Assembly (NCBI GenBank): GCA_004555955.1
Contig: SFJG01000003.1
Span: 5,763 to 69,762, forward strand
DNA: 64,000 nt
Direction: 5' to 3'
Origin: Bacteroidales bacterium
GTDB lineage: Bacteria; Bacteroidota; Bacteroidia; Bacteroidales; Muribaculaceae
Shown in pieces: positions 17,428 through 27,163 of this stretch (positions within the stretch are counted from its first letter, which is position 1; each line of letters opens with the position of its first letter). The notes under the pieces were generated by a model. That model did not search any database. It was not told the DNA's origin and saw only the letters and a list, made by a program, of their open reading frames with translations. The translations under genes were made by a program, and so were the position numbers.

Positions 17428-18069
17428 ATGATAGAGGACGTAAATAGGGTACTACTTCCGGAGCCTACATTGAGGAGGTTGCCGTGGTATTTGGCGTATG
17501 TCAACATGCTCCATGGGCAGAACATAGAGTATGTTTCGTCGACTCAAATTGCGAAAGAGATTAACGTTGATGCTTCGCAAATTGCCAAAGACCTATCGTT
17601 TCTCAACATCAAAGGAAAGACGCGAATCGGCTACCAAGTAGAGCATTTGGCTACTGAGTTGTCCAACTTTTTGGGCTTCCATGAGGTACACAAAGCATTT
17701 ATGATAGGCGTCGGCAGTCTGGGTGCTGCGCTGATTCAAGACTCCGGTTTGATGCAGTACGGCCTGCGTATTGTTGCCGGATTCGACGTCGACGAACGCA
17801 TCATCGGCACGGAAATTTGCGGAGTGCCAATCTACGACGTTGCCCAACTGGATATGCGGCAGAAGGAATATGGCGCTGATATCGGCGTTCTGGCTGTCCC
17901 TGTCGAGCACGCACAAGCGTCTGCCGACAAGTTGCAACGTAGCGGAGTGAAGGCTATTTGGAATTTCACGCCGTTCAGAATCAAGGTTGCCGACGATGTA
18001 GTGATTCAAAACACGTCAATCTACGCACACCTTGCTGTGATGTATAATAGAATAAACTGTAAAAAGTGA
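17428..18069 (+). CDS. rex: redox-sensing transcriptional repressor Rex
   Basis: A 213-residue DNA-binding homodimer that senses the NADH/NAD+ ratio. Residues 1-80 form the winged helix (PEPTLRRLPWYLAYV, then VDASQIAKDLSFLNIKGKTRIGYQV). The Rossmann domain starts with the dinucleotide-binding loop IGVGSLGAAL (about 92-101), and the C-terminal swapped helix (IYAHLAVMYNRI) is present. Known Rex proteins repress fermentation and respiration genes and release DNA when NADH rises. A matching palindrome lies in its own promoter. The stop overlaps the GTG start of the next gene, so the following genes may be expressed together with it. Confidence 0.97.
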   Translation: MIEDVNRVLLPEPTLRRLPWYLAYVNMLHGQNIEYVSSTQIAKEINVDASQIAKDLSFLNIKGKTRIGYQVEHLATELSNFLGFHEVHKAFMIGVGSLGAALIQDSGLMQYGLRIVAGFDVDERIIGTEICGVPIYDVAQLDMRQKEYGADIGVLAVPVEHAQASADKLQRSGVKAIWNFTPFRIKVADDVVIQNTSIYAHLAVMYNRINCKK

Positions 18070-18611
18070 AAATAATCATCGTAAGCGGTTCTAACGACTG
18101 TCCCCAAATAAACATCCTTGCCGACTCGGCATTGCAAAAGACCGGGAAACCATTCTTTGTGCCCGACTTTGCAGACCGATTTGTCGGCAGCACGCATCTC
18201 TGCGCCCACATCTCTCGCTTGGGCAAAAACATAGCCAAGCGGTTCAGCGAGCGCTACTACGAGCAAGTCGGACTATGCTTTGCCATCCAAGCCGAAGCCG
18301 ACAACCTGCCCGAAGCGGTTCGCACGGGCTTCGACGGTGCTTTGGTTGTGGGAACAACTGTTGACAAGGGCGCTTTTGCCGGCTCGGTCAAACTCGAGCA
18401 ACGCTCACTCGCTGCGACTGCAGAGGTAACCGTCGACAATGTTTGCTCCCGACTCGACTCCGCTATCGAACTTGTTAGCAAATATTTCACAATAAAAATC
18501 GGCGATTTAATCGTAATCGACTGTGGCTTCGACGACGTTGCTCTCAACATCGACGACAAAATTGAATGCAACATAGCCGATTGCAGTTCCATATCTTTCA
18601 AAATCAAATAA
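18066..18611 (+). CDS. FAH-like protein lacking the metal-binding acidic residues
   Basis: A 181-residue protein that starts at GTG 18066, inside the rex stop codon (GTGA overlap). It resembles the small fumarylacetoacetate hydrolase (FAH) family proteins of Bacteroidota: KPFFVPDFAD, ISRLGKNIAKRFSERYYEQVGL and FDGALVVG line up with the family pattern. The E-x-E pair expected just after PDFA is replaced by STHLCAH, and the Asp of the expected D-F-T-A-R-D-L block is absent (AIQAEADNL). It may therefore be a non-catalytic relative. It ends seven bases before porU1. Family call moderate; activity doubtful. Confidence 0.65.
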   Translation: MKIIIVSGSNDCPQINILADSALQKTGKPFFVPDFADRFVGSTHLCAHISRLGKNIAKRFSERYYEQVGLCFAIQAEADNLPEAVRTGFDGALVVGTTVDKGAFAGSVKLEQRSLAATAEVTVDNVCSRLDSAIELVSKYFTIKIGDLIVIDCGFDDVALNIDDKIECNIADCSSISFKIK

Positions 18612-18617
18612 TTTCCT

Positions 18618-21600
18618 ATGAAGAAAGTTATTTTTTTAGCCATACTACTGTTGACAGCCTCATTCAACAGCTACTCACAACAAGTCCCGTTTGCGAGCAA
18701 ATCGGTGCTTGCCACAGGCAATTGGGCAAAAATCAACGTCGACCATTCCGGCGTCTACGAAATCAGCTACGACGAATTGCGTTCGTGGGGATTTGCGTCG
18801 CCCGAAAATGTCAAGGTGTATGGTCGCGGCGGAAATGCCGCCATGGAGAATTACCTGTTGAAGCATATGGACGACCTTGAGCAAACCCCGGTGATGCATC
18901 GCGGCAACAAAATATACTTTTACACAAAAGGCATCGAGCGCGACTCGATAAAGATTGAACCGTGGGGCGATATCACTGTCTATCCATCGCAAAACTGCTA
19001 CAGCAAACACGGTTGTTTGTTCCTGACCGACAGCAATACACAGCCCGCGAAACTCGTTGCCGAGGTGGAACACGTTGCCGCCGACGAGTTGACGTGGAAC
19101 GGCATCGGCTTCGACATTTGGACAAAAGAAGAAGATATCTACAACCCCGGTAAAACGGGCAAAGTATTCTTAGGCGAAAACATTTCGCAGACAGGCTCCG
19201 TAAGCTACACAGCCGACCTTCGCACGTTTTCGCCATCCGGCAACGTCTATCTAAGTTCGTCGATGGCTTTGATGGGCACTAAAGCTATGACTGTCAACTA
19301 CGAAATCAACGGCACACCGCTAAACGCATTAACAGGCAACTCTCTATCGGGCAACGACGGGATTGCGTACATGGAATACGGCGTGCTTATTTCGAACTAT
19401 ATGGCCAACGCCGATGCTATCAACGCTGCCGACAGCAAGCAGCTGAACATCACGATGACAACGGCAACTACCGGCACAATCACTCGCGCTTGGGTCGACT
19501 ACATAGCATTGTGCTATCCGTCGACGCTATCAATGCCCGACGACATGGCTCAAATACGCCATTTTGCCCCATTGCACAATGGCGAAGGATTGCAATTCGG
19601 CGGGAAAAACGGCTCAACCTATATTTGGCTCGTCGACGATGCTGCGGCACCTGCCGATGTGCCCTACGACGTCATAAACTGCCGAACCGTTGACCTCGGC
19701 GACGGAACTAATGGTTACTACACAGCATTGAGCAGAGCCTGGGGCGAATTCATTATGTTCGACGCCGACCGAGAGCAACTTCGACCCGAATACGTCGGTC
19801 CGGTAGCCAACCAAAACCTCCACGGCGCCGAGACTCCCGACATGCTCATAATCACCAACTCGATACTCTACAACCAAGCGGAGCGCCTTGCCGAATTCCA
19901 TCGCACCGCCGATGGTATGGACGTTTTGGTGGTCGACCAACAACAAGTGTTCAACGAATTTTCGTCGGGCGTACGCGATGCTATGGCTTACCGCTTGATT
20001 TGCAAAATGTTCTACGACCGCGACCCCGAGAAATTCCAATATCTGCTACTGTTCGGCAACGGCACCTACGACAACCGAATGATTTACACAAACGAAGCAT
20101 CCGAACAACTCATCACCTACCAAAGTGAAATAGGCAACAGCCAGACGCGTTCGTACTGCAGTGACGACTTCTTCGGCATTCTCGACAACCTGAAAGAATC
20201 AATACTCACTCGCTACCTCTGCATCGCCGTCGGTCGCATTCCGCTTGCCGCCGAAGACGAAGCATCGGCTTACGTCGACAAAATCATAAAATACCGCAAT
20301 GAGCTTAACGCCGAGCAACCCGCGTGGAAAAACAGCATAATGCTTATCGGCGAAAACGGCGACGACGACATCCACGTCGAACAATGCGAAACTTTCCAAG
20401 AAAACTTCCTCAAATCGGGATACTACGATATGAATTTCGACAAACTCTACCTTGCCGCATACGATGAACAGGTCGTTCGCGACAAATTTGTCGAATATCT
20501 CAATCGCGGAGAACGTTTCGGCGTCTACGTCGGTCACGGCACTCCGATTTCGCTCACTAAGACTCAAATCATCACCAACCTCGACAAAGCCATCGAAACG
20601 AAATATCAACACCTGCCGATAATCTACTTCTCGACATGCGACATTGCACGTTTCGACAACGGTTGCTCCAACATCGTCAGCCAAATGCTTACCAACACAC
20701 AAGGCGGATTGGTTGCCTGCGTAGCATCAACGCGCGTTGTCTACACCAACCTCAACGGACTCAGCAGCGACAGTTTTGCACGCAGTCTTGCCAAACACCC
20801 CGACTACTATGGCGGCAAGAAGACGCTTGGAAAGGTGTTTATCGATGCTAAGCGCTATGCCGGCGAGAAGACAGTCAACCATATGAAATATCACATCATC
20901 GGTGACCCGGCACTTCCGCTCGAACTACCGATTAACCGCGCAGTGATTACAAAAGCCAACGATGTGAGCCTCTCCAACGCAAAGACTACCGTTTCCGCAC
21001 CCGTTGGCTCTACGGTAACCCTTAACGGAGAGATTCGCAACAGCCAGGGCGAGACGATGACCGACTTCGACGGATTCGGCATCGTACAACTCTACGACGC
21101 CCGCAAATACTACATGACAGCGAAAAAGGCTATTGCCGACAACACGCGACCGGCTACCGACCTTTACACTCGCGGCGCCCTGCTGACGGAAACAAGAGTC
21201 GACATCAACGCCGGTAAATTCAATTGCGACATTACCATCCCGGAATTTGCCGAAGCCGGCAACGACTCCATAATGCCGGTACGCATTATCGCCGTCGACC
21301 GCGACGACCGTATTTTCTCAGGCGTCTGCCAACAGATTGTGATGAATCGCTCCGAGGCTGCCGCAATCGAGCCCGACACCGATGCTCCCGAAATCACGGC
21401 ATTATACATCAACAACAAAGAAACATTCGTCGACGGCATGGAAGTAGAGCCCGACATTATGTTCTGCGCCGAAATCAGCGACAACGGCAGTATCAACGTC
21501 TCGTCGGAGAGCTTTGTATCGTCGATGACCGTACAACTCGACGGCGGAAAGACAACGTGCCCCGTGATCGGTTATACGCCTATAGACAACAACAGCGGCT

Positions 21601-21980
21601 TGATTCAGATGCCTTTTTACGACCTGTCGGAAGGTCGCCACGTCGCTGAATTGATAGTTCCCGACATCAGCGGGAACGTGAGCCGTAAATCCATATCGTT
21701 TACAGTCAACGCGTCCTTATCCGAACGCCAAATCACCCTCGACCGCCCGGCATCTTTCGACGAAGTGACAATCGACCTCAACAATGCCGACGGCGTACAA
21801 ACGACGCTCGTTGTCAAGAACTCGCTCAACACCGAAATCTTGCGTAGCGATGTCGCCTTCCCCTATCGGTGGGACCTCCGCGACAGCGAAGGCAATAAAC
21901 TCCCTGCAGGCGACTACGACATCTATGCAATCGTCGACGGTAGAGGTTCTAATATCCGGAAATTCGTTATACTTAAATAA
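18618..21980 (+). CDS. porU: type IX secretion sortase PorU, copy 1 (C25 peptidase)
   Basis: A 1120-residue protein with a signal peptide (1-20, ending SYSQ). PorU is the cell-surface C25 (gingipain-like) cysteine protease that removes the sorting domain of T9SS cargo and joins the cargo to an A-type lipopolysaccharide anchor. An N-terminal PorU-specific region (about 25-330) precedes the caspase-like domain (about 390-760), with the dyad His640 (GHGTPIS) and Cys674 (FSTCDI). Ig-like modules follow, and an uncleaved C-terminal sorting-type domain ends in YRWDLRDSEGNKLPAGDYDIYAI. Length fits the family. It is followed after 17 bases by a full paralogue. Confidence 0.9.
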   Translation: MKKVIFLAILLLTASFNSYSQQVPFASKSVLATGNWAKINVDHSGVYEISYDELRSWGFASPENVKVYGRGGNAAMENYLLKHMDDLEQTPVMHRGNKIYFYTKGIERDSIKIEPWGDITVYPSQNCYSKHGCLFLTDSNTQPAKLVAEVEHVAADELTWNGIGFDIWTKEEDIYNPGKTGKVFLGENISQTGSVSYTADLRTFSPSGNVYLSSSMALMGTKAMTVNYEINGTPLNALTGNSLSGNDGIAYMEYGVLISNYMANADAINAADSKQLNITMTTATTGTITRAWVDYIALCYPSTLSMPDDMAQIRHFAPLHNGEGLQFGGKNGSTYIWLVDDAAAPADVPYDVINCRTVDLGDGTNGYYTALSRAWGEFIMFDADREQLRPEYVGPVANQNLHGAETPDMLIITNSILYNQAERLAEFHRTADGMDVLVVDQQQVFNEFSSGVRDAMAYRLICKMFYDRDPEKFQYLLLFGNGTYDNRMIYTNEASEQLITYQSEIGNSQTRSYCSDDFFGILDNLKESILTRYLCIAVGRIPLAAEDEASAYVDKIIKYRNELNAEQPAWKNSIMLIGENGDDDIHVEQCETFQENFLKSGYYDMNFDKLYLAAYDEQVVRDKFVEYLNRGERFGVYVGHGTPISLTKTQIITNLDKAIETKYQHLPIIYFSTCDIARFDNGCSNIVSQMLTNTQGGLVACVASTRVVYTNLNGLSSDSFARSLAKHPDYYGGKKTLGKVFIDAKRYAGEKTVNHMKYHIIGDPALPLELPINRAVITKANDVSLSNAKTTVSAPVGSTVTLNGEIRNSQGETMTDFDGFGIVQLYDARKYYMTAKKAIADNTRPATDLYTRGALLTETRVDINAGKFNCDITIPEFAEAGNDSIMPVRIIAVDRDDRIFSGVCQQIVMNRSEAAAIEPDTDAPEITALYINNKETFVDGMEVEPDIMFCAEISDNGSINVSSESFVSSMTVQLDGGKTTCPVIGYTPIDNNSGLIQMPFYDLSEGRHVAELIVPDISGNVSRKSISFTVNASLSERQITLDRPASFDEVTIDLNNADGVQTTLVVKNSLNTEILRSDVAFPYRWDLRDSEGNKLPAGDYDIYAIVDGRGSNIRKFVILK

Positions 21981-21997
21981 TTTAACAACATACAACA

Positions 21998-24900
21998 ATG
22001 AGATTGCGGTTCGCATTACTCCTATTGGTCACAATCTTTGTGGCAACTGCAGCAGAAGTACGATTCAAGCAGAACTCACTGCTTGCTTCCGGCTCGTGGG
22101 TCAAACTCAAAGCAGTCGAATCGGGCATCTATGAAATCTCGTATGCAGAGCTGAGCAAATACGGATTTTCCGACCCAAAGAGCGTACGCGTTTACGCTAA
22201 TGGCGGAAACATTATGGACGAGAACTTCTTCCGCGACCATATCGACGACCTCGAGCAAACGCCCGTAATGCACAAAAACAGCAAAATCTATTTCTACACA
22301 AAAGGCACAATGTGCGATTCGCTCGTTATAAACGACGGCGACCTTTCTCGCATATTTTACCCAATACCGAACCCCTACTCTACCCACGGCGCAATCTTCT
22401 TGACCGATAGCAATGCCGAAGAACCTCTACTCGTTGCCGACCTACCTTCCAAAGAAGGCGCTGTCGACGAATGGAACTCGACCGGGTTCGCCGTATGGTA
22501 CGACAAGAAAAGCCTCTACAATCCCGGGTTGACCGGACGCAAATTTCTCGGCGATAATATTCTGAGCGAAAAATCGATAACCTACAGCATCCCGCTCACC
22601 GAATTAGCTCATAACGGAAAAATCGACGTCAACGACAATCTTGCGCTGATGGGCGACGCCCTAATGGAGCAAAAGTTCATGCTCAACGGCAGAAATATGG
22701 GACTATACTCGGGCAATGCGCTTGGCAGCAACTACGGGCAGGCATACGTCGAATACGGCAATCTCAACTCTCGCGCATGGCTATACTCCGACAACGCATT
22801 TACCGACAACGGCATCGTCGACCTGACAATTTCGCTTAACTGCAGCGGCACAATCAGTCGAGCTTGGGTCGACTACGTTGCTCTAACCTACCCCAGCAAC
22901 CTCACGCTCCCCGACAACATGCCACAAATGCGTCACTTTGCATACACTCACTCTGAGGTGGGGCTTCGATTTACAAACGTCAACGCCGACAACCGTCACG
23001 TATGGCTCGTCGACGAATACGGTGCCGACCACAGTCATCCCTTTGCCACGCGCAACTGCTCGTTTATCGACATCGACGGCGATAGCGGTCTATTGTTAGG
23101 TAAAACAAACAAATGGGAGGAATTCATCATCTTCGACACCAACCTCGAGCAACACAAGCCGGAATACATTGGCAGAGTTGCCAATCAAAATCTCCACGCA
23201 TACAATACACCCGACATGGTCATCATAACCAATGCCGATTTGCGCCAACAAGCAGAACGATTGGCTGACTTCCACCGACAAAATCACGGCATGGATATAA
23301 TCGTAGTCGACCAAAACGAAATCTTCAACGAGTTTTCGGGCGGCATTCGCGACGTGATGGGCTACCGGCTTTTCTGCAAAATGCTCTACGACCGCAACCC
23401 CGAGAAACTCAAATATCTGCTGCTCTTTGGTGGTGGCTCCTACGACAACCGTATGCTTTTCAGCTCCACAAACGTCGACCATCTGCTTACCTTCCAATCC
23501 GAAATCAGCAACAGCCAGAAAACATCATTCTGCACCGACGACTTCTTCGGATATCTCGACGACAACACCAACAACTATATGTTGCGCAAACTAAACATTG
23601 CCGTCGGTCGAATACCCGTCGAAACGAGTGCCGAAGCTAAAGCATACGTTGACAAACTTCTTAAATATATGTCGACGCAACCCTCTACCGACTCCGACCT
23701 GCTCAACAACTATATGGTAATCGCCGAAGACGGCGACTCGTCATACCACGTCGAACAGTGCGAATCGTTCATCAAAAACATCAACGAATCGGGACGATAC
23801 GCAGTAAACGCCAACAAACTCTACCGCGAGATTTACGATGCCGACGCGATGAATCCGCGATTTGTGCAATACCTCAAGCAAGGTCAATACTTCGGGCTCT
23901 TCGTTGGTCACGGCACATGGCACTCGCTCACCCACGAGCAGAAAATTTGCGACATCGGTTCCGAGCAGGAAACCTACTACGAGCATCCGCCCGTGTTCTA
24001 CTTCTCGTCGTGCGACGTCGGTCGATACGACAACGGCGGAGCAAATATGGCTACCAACATGCTGCTCAACCAACACGGAGGCATCATTGCCGCCATTGCT
24101 TCCTCCCGCGTTGCAATGATTGCAATCAACGGTATGGACTCCAACAGTTTCGCCAAAAGCCTCGCTAAAGGCCCTGAATACTATGGCGGACGAATGACCA
24201 TAGGCGCCGTGCTTCGCGACGCGAAAAACAACTCCGGCGACTATTCCGACAACCGGTTGCGTTACCATCTGCTCGGCGACCCGGCTATGCCTTTAGCTCT
24301 CCCCGAAAACCGTATGGAGATTACAAAAATCAATGAATCGCAACTCGACAATTTCGACAACATCTACATAGCCGTCGAAGAACGCTTCACTGTTAACGGT
24401 TGCGTACGCACCATCGACGGACTCGTCGACACTAACTTCAACGGAACAGCAACGATTAAGTTATACGACGCCAACAAATATATTATGCAGTCGTACGAAT
24501 CAATCATCAACGAGTCGGGCAACACCACACGTCTGCCCATCGACGTCTACGACCGCGGTCCGAAACTTGTCGAAGTTTCAGCAAAAGTCGTCGCAGGCAC
24601 GTTCTCCGTACAAATGGCTGTGCCCTCCTTCGCCAAGGCAGGCAATCTCGAACATTTGCCAATCACGATGACCGCCGTTTCCGACCAAGGCACAGTCGTG
24701 TCGGGCTCGACACGCAAACTTACCATCGACCGTGATGCCCGTGTGGAATTTGAAGACAACATACCGCCGACAATCAACGAATTCTATATCGACGACAAAG
24801 AAACATTCGTCGACGGCGGTCAAGTGCCCTCGTCGTTCGTCCTCCACGCCGAAGTGAACGACAACTATTGCCTTAACGTTGCCGACGAAGCCTTCATAAC

Positions 24901-25372
24901 GTCACTGTCAGTGCAATTCGACGGCGGTAAAACCACTGCCCAAATCGAAGACTTCATCCCCACAAGCGGAGCCTCCGGAATCGCCGACCTGCGCGTCTAC
25001 AATATGGCGAACGGATTCCATACGGCAGAACTCACCGCGACCGACATGTCGGGCAACGTGGCTCGCCGAATGATTACATTCTACGTTTCCGATGCCGACA
25101 AATACGTCCTCGACGTCGACCGCACGGCTGCCAATCCCGACGGCGCTATCACATTCGACGTAACCACTCCGGGCAACTACTCATCGGCACGGCTCTACAT
25201 CGTCGACAAAACAGGAAATGTTCTGCTGCAACGCAACGTCGATTCGTTCCCATACGTCTGGGACCTCACACTTGCCGACGGCAGCAAAATCCCTGCCGGC
25301 GACTATTCCGCCTACGCCGTTCTCGATTCTACGGGCACAAATTACAAAAAAATAGTAGTGCTTAAGCAATAA
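21998..25372 (+). CDS. porU: type IX secretion sortase PorU, copy 2 (C25 peptidase)
   Basis: A 1124-residue tandem paralogue of the preceding gene, collinear over its whole length. Signal peptide 1-19 (ending ATAA). The dyad is His638 (GHGTWHS) and Cys672 (FSSCDV), spaced 34 residues as in copy 1. Shared blocks include SGIYEISYAELSKYGF, DDLEQTPVM, ADFHR..GMDIIVVDQ and RETFVDG-type turns. The C-terminal domain ends PYVWDLTLADGSKIPAGDYSAYAVL. Both copies look complete, with no frameshift. Which copy is the ancestral PorU cannot be told from the sequence alone; this one is next to porV, where the single porU sits in other genomes. Confidence 0.9.
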   Translation: MRLRFALLLLVTIFVATAAEVRFKQNSLLASGSWVKLKAVESGIYEISYAELSKYGFSDPKSVRVYANGGNIMDENFFRDHIDDLEQTPVMHKNSKIYFYTKGTMCDSLVINDGDLSRIFYPIPNPYSTHGAIFLTDSNAEEPLLVADLPSKEGAVDEWNSTGFAVWYDKKSLYNPGLTGRKFLGDNILSEKSITYSIPLTELAHNGKIDVNDNLALMGDALMEQKFMLNGRNMGLYSGNALGSNYGQAYVEYGNLNSRAWLYSDNAFTDNGIVDLTISLNCSGTISRAWVDYVALTYPSNLTLPDNMPQMRHFAYTHSEVGLRFTNVNADNRHVWLVDEYGADHSHPFATRNCSFIDIDGDSGLLLGKTNKWEEFIIFDTNLEQHKPEYIGRVANQNLHAYNTPDMVIITNADLRQQAERLADFHRQNHGMDIIVVDQNEIFNEFSGGIRDVMGYRLFCKMLYDRNPEKLKYLLLFGGGSYDNRMLFSSTNVDHLLTFQSEISNSQKTSFCTDDFFGYLDDNTNNYMLRKLNIAVGRIPVETSAEAKAYVDKLLKYMSTQPSTDSDLLNNYMVIAEDGDSSYHVEQCESFIKNINESGRYAVNANKLYREIYDADAMNPRFVQYLKQGQYFGLFVGHGTWHSLTHEQKICDIGSEQETYYEHPPVFYFSSCDVGRYDNGGANMATNMLLNQHGGIIAAIASSRVAMIAINGMDSNSFAKSLAKGPEYYGGRMTIGAVLRDAKNNSGDYSDNRLRYHLLGDPAMPLALPENRMEITKINESQLDNFDNIYIAVEERFTVNGCVRTIDGLVDTNFNGTATIKLYDANKYIMQSYESIINESGNTTRLPIDVYDRGPKLVEVSAKVVAGTFSVQMAVPSFAKAGNLEHLPITMTAVSDQGTVVSGSTRKLTIDRDARVEFEDNIPPTINEFYIDDKETFVDGGQVPSSFVLHAEVNDNYCLNVADEAFITSLSVQFDGGKTTAQIEDFIPTSGASGIADLRVYNMANGFHTAELTATDMSGNVARRMITFYVSDADKYVLDVDRTAANPDGAITFDVTTPGNYSSARLYIVDKTGNVLLQRNVDSFPYVWDLTLADGSKIPAGDYSAYAVLDSTGTNYKKIVVLKQ

Positions 25373-25405
25373 AATCGCTTTTTTTGAGTTATTCATATTG
25401 TAAGA

Positions 25406-26635
25406 ATGAATAAACAGAAAATGAAGATTAAAAAAATTATAGTTTTTACGTTGCTGCTCATCCTGTCGGCAGGACTGACAACAACGCAAGCCGAAGACCT
25501 CAAAAACGAGTTTAACCCGGTTCAAACCGGCGTTACCTCGTTGGGAATCGCTCCCGACGCTCGAGGTGGCGCTATGGGTGACCTCGGCGTGGCTACCGAA
25601 CCCGACGCCTACAGCCAGTACTGGAACCCGTCGAAATACGCTTTCGCCTACAGCACTGCTGCCGTCAGCCTTTCCTACACCCCATGGCTCCGCAAACTCG
25701 TCAACGACATCTACCTTGCCAACCTGTCGGGCTACTGGAAAATCGGCGGTAACGACAATCAAGCCGTCAGTGCTTCTTTGCGCTATTTTTCGCTCGGCGA
25801 AGTAAACCTCACCGACGACTCAGGCGAAACAACCAACTCCGTTAACCCATACGAAATGGCTTTCGACCTCGGATATTCGCGAAAACTCTCCGAAAACTTT
25901 TCTATGGGCGTCGCCCTCCGATATATCTACTCCGACTTGGCATTCAACGACGCCTACTCGGCGGAACAACAATCAGGAGCGTCTGCCTTCGCCGCCGACA
26001 TCTCCGGATTTTTGACCACCTACCCTATCATCGGTCGCAACGAATGTCAATGGTCGTGGGGTTTCAACATCTCCAACATCGGTTCGAAAGTGTCGTACAA
26101 CGACGGTAACGACCCGGCATTCCTCCCTACAAACCTCCGACTTGGAACAACATTCACCTTCCCTATCGCCGAGGCTAACACCTTAGCCCTCTCGGTCGAC
26201 GCCAACAAACTTCTAGTGCCTACCCGTCCCCGCCAAGCCGACTACAAGACCGAAGAAGGTGCCGACGACCAGGAAGCTTATGAAAATGCCCTCGAAGACT
26301 GGCGTAACACGTCCTCAATTTCAGGCATATTCAAATCGTTCAACGATGCTCCCGGCGGATTCAAAGAAGAGTTGCGCGAAATCACCGTTTCGGTCGGCGC
26401 CGAATACAACTACAACCAGCAATTCTTCCTCCGTACCGGATATTTCTACGAAAACGAGATGAAGGGTAACCGTAAATACTTCTCGTTCGGTGCCGGTTTC
26501 TCGCTCAACGTTGTGCAACTCGATGCATCTTATATGCTCGCCACAGCGCAAAGCAGTCCTCTCGACCAAACGCTCCGCTTTTCGCTAACATTCGATATGG
26601 ACGGCCTCAAAAGCCTGATGGGGAAACGTAGATAG
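25406..26635 (+). CDS. porV: type IX secretion outer-membrane protein PorV
   Basis: A 409-residue outer-membrane beta-barrel of the FadL-like PorV/LptO family. It shuttles T9SS cargo from the translocon to PorU and takes part in lipid A deacylation-linked attachment in Porphyromonas. Signal peptide about residues 1-29 (ending TTQA); an inner ATG at 25421 would give a more normal signal sequence. Family marks are FNPVQTGVTSLGIAPDARGGAMGDLGVAT and QYWNPSKYAF at the N-terminus and the C-terminal strand LRFSLTFDMDGL. It starts 34 bases after porU2; ispF follows after 12 bases. Confidence 0.93.
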   Translation: MNKQKMKIKKIIVFTLLLILSAGLTTTQAEDLKNEFNPVQTGVTSLGIAPDARGGAMGDLGVATEPDAYSQYWNPSKYAFAYSTAAVSLSYTPWLRKLVNDIYLANLSGYWKIGGNDNQAVSASLRYFSLGEVNLTDDSGETTNSVNPYEMAFDLGYSRKLSENFSMGVALRYIYSDLAFNDAYSAEQQSGASAFAADISGFLTTYPIIGRNECQWSWGFNISNIGSKVSYNDGNDPAFLPTNLRLGTTFTFPIAEANTLALSVDANKLLVPTRPRQADYKTEEGADDQEAYENALEDWRNTSSISGIFKSFNDAPGGFKEELREITVSVGAEYNYNQQFFLRTGYFYENEMKGNRKYFSFGAGFSLNVVQLDASYMLATAQSSPLDQTLRFSLTFDMDGLKSLMGKRR

Positions 26636-26647
26636 ACCGAACAAACA

Positions 26648-27139
26648 ATGGCATCACCGATAAACATACGCGTAGGAATGGGCTTCGACGTGCATCGGCT
26701 CGTTGAAGGTCGAGAGTTATGGCTCGGCGGTGTAAAAATCGAGCACAGCCTCGGGCTACTCGGTCACAGCGATGCCGACGTAGTTATCCACGCCCTCTGC
26801 GACGCTCTGCTCGGTGCGGCAAACCTCCGCGACATCGGCTTTCACTTCCCCGACACCGACCCGCGCTACAAAGGCATCGATAGCAAAGTGCTACTTCGTC
26901 ACGTCGTCGAACTCATTCACAATGCCGGATACGCTTTCGGAAATGCAGATATCACCATTTGCGCCGAACGTCCGAAAATCAATCCACACATACCGGCAAT
27001 GGCTGCCACCCTTGCTGAATGCCTCGGCGCCGCCCCTACCGACGTGTCGATTAAGGCAACAACTACCGAACGGCTCGGTTTTACCGGCCGCGAAGAAGGC
27101 ATTTCCGCCTATGCAACGGTTCTCATCGCGCGATTATAA
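26648..27139 (+). CDS. ispF: 2-C-methyl-D-erythritol 2,4-cyclodiphosphate synthase
   Basis: A 163-residue cytosolic trimeric enzyme of the MEP isoprenoid pathway, converting CDP-methylerythritol 2-phosphate to the cyclic diphosphate. Signatures are GFDVHR with the metal ligands Asp14 and His16, GHSDADVVIHAL with His48, GFHFPDTD, and ATTTERLGFTGREEGI for the cytidine site. It is the last gene of the rex-porU-porV cluster; the same porU-porV-ispF order is known in Porphyromonas gingivalis, from memory. It ends 25 bases before the convergent mlaF stop. Confidence 0.97.
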   Translation: MASPINIRVGMGFDVHRLVEGRELWLGGVKIEHSLGLLGHSDADVVIHALCDALLGAANLRDIGFHFPDTDPRYKGIDSKVLLRHVVELIHNAGYAFGNADITICAERPKINPHIPAMAATLAECLGAAPTDVSIKATTTERLGFTGREEGISAYATVLIARL

Positions 27140-27163
27140 TTTCGCGCAATAATAATTTTTTGA

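Noticed and set aside
18066..18611. FAH-like protein as active fumarylacetoacetate hydrolase
   Set aside because: The acidic metal ligands are missing and no tyrosine catabolism genes are nearby.
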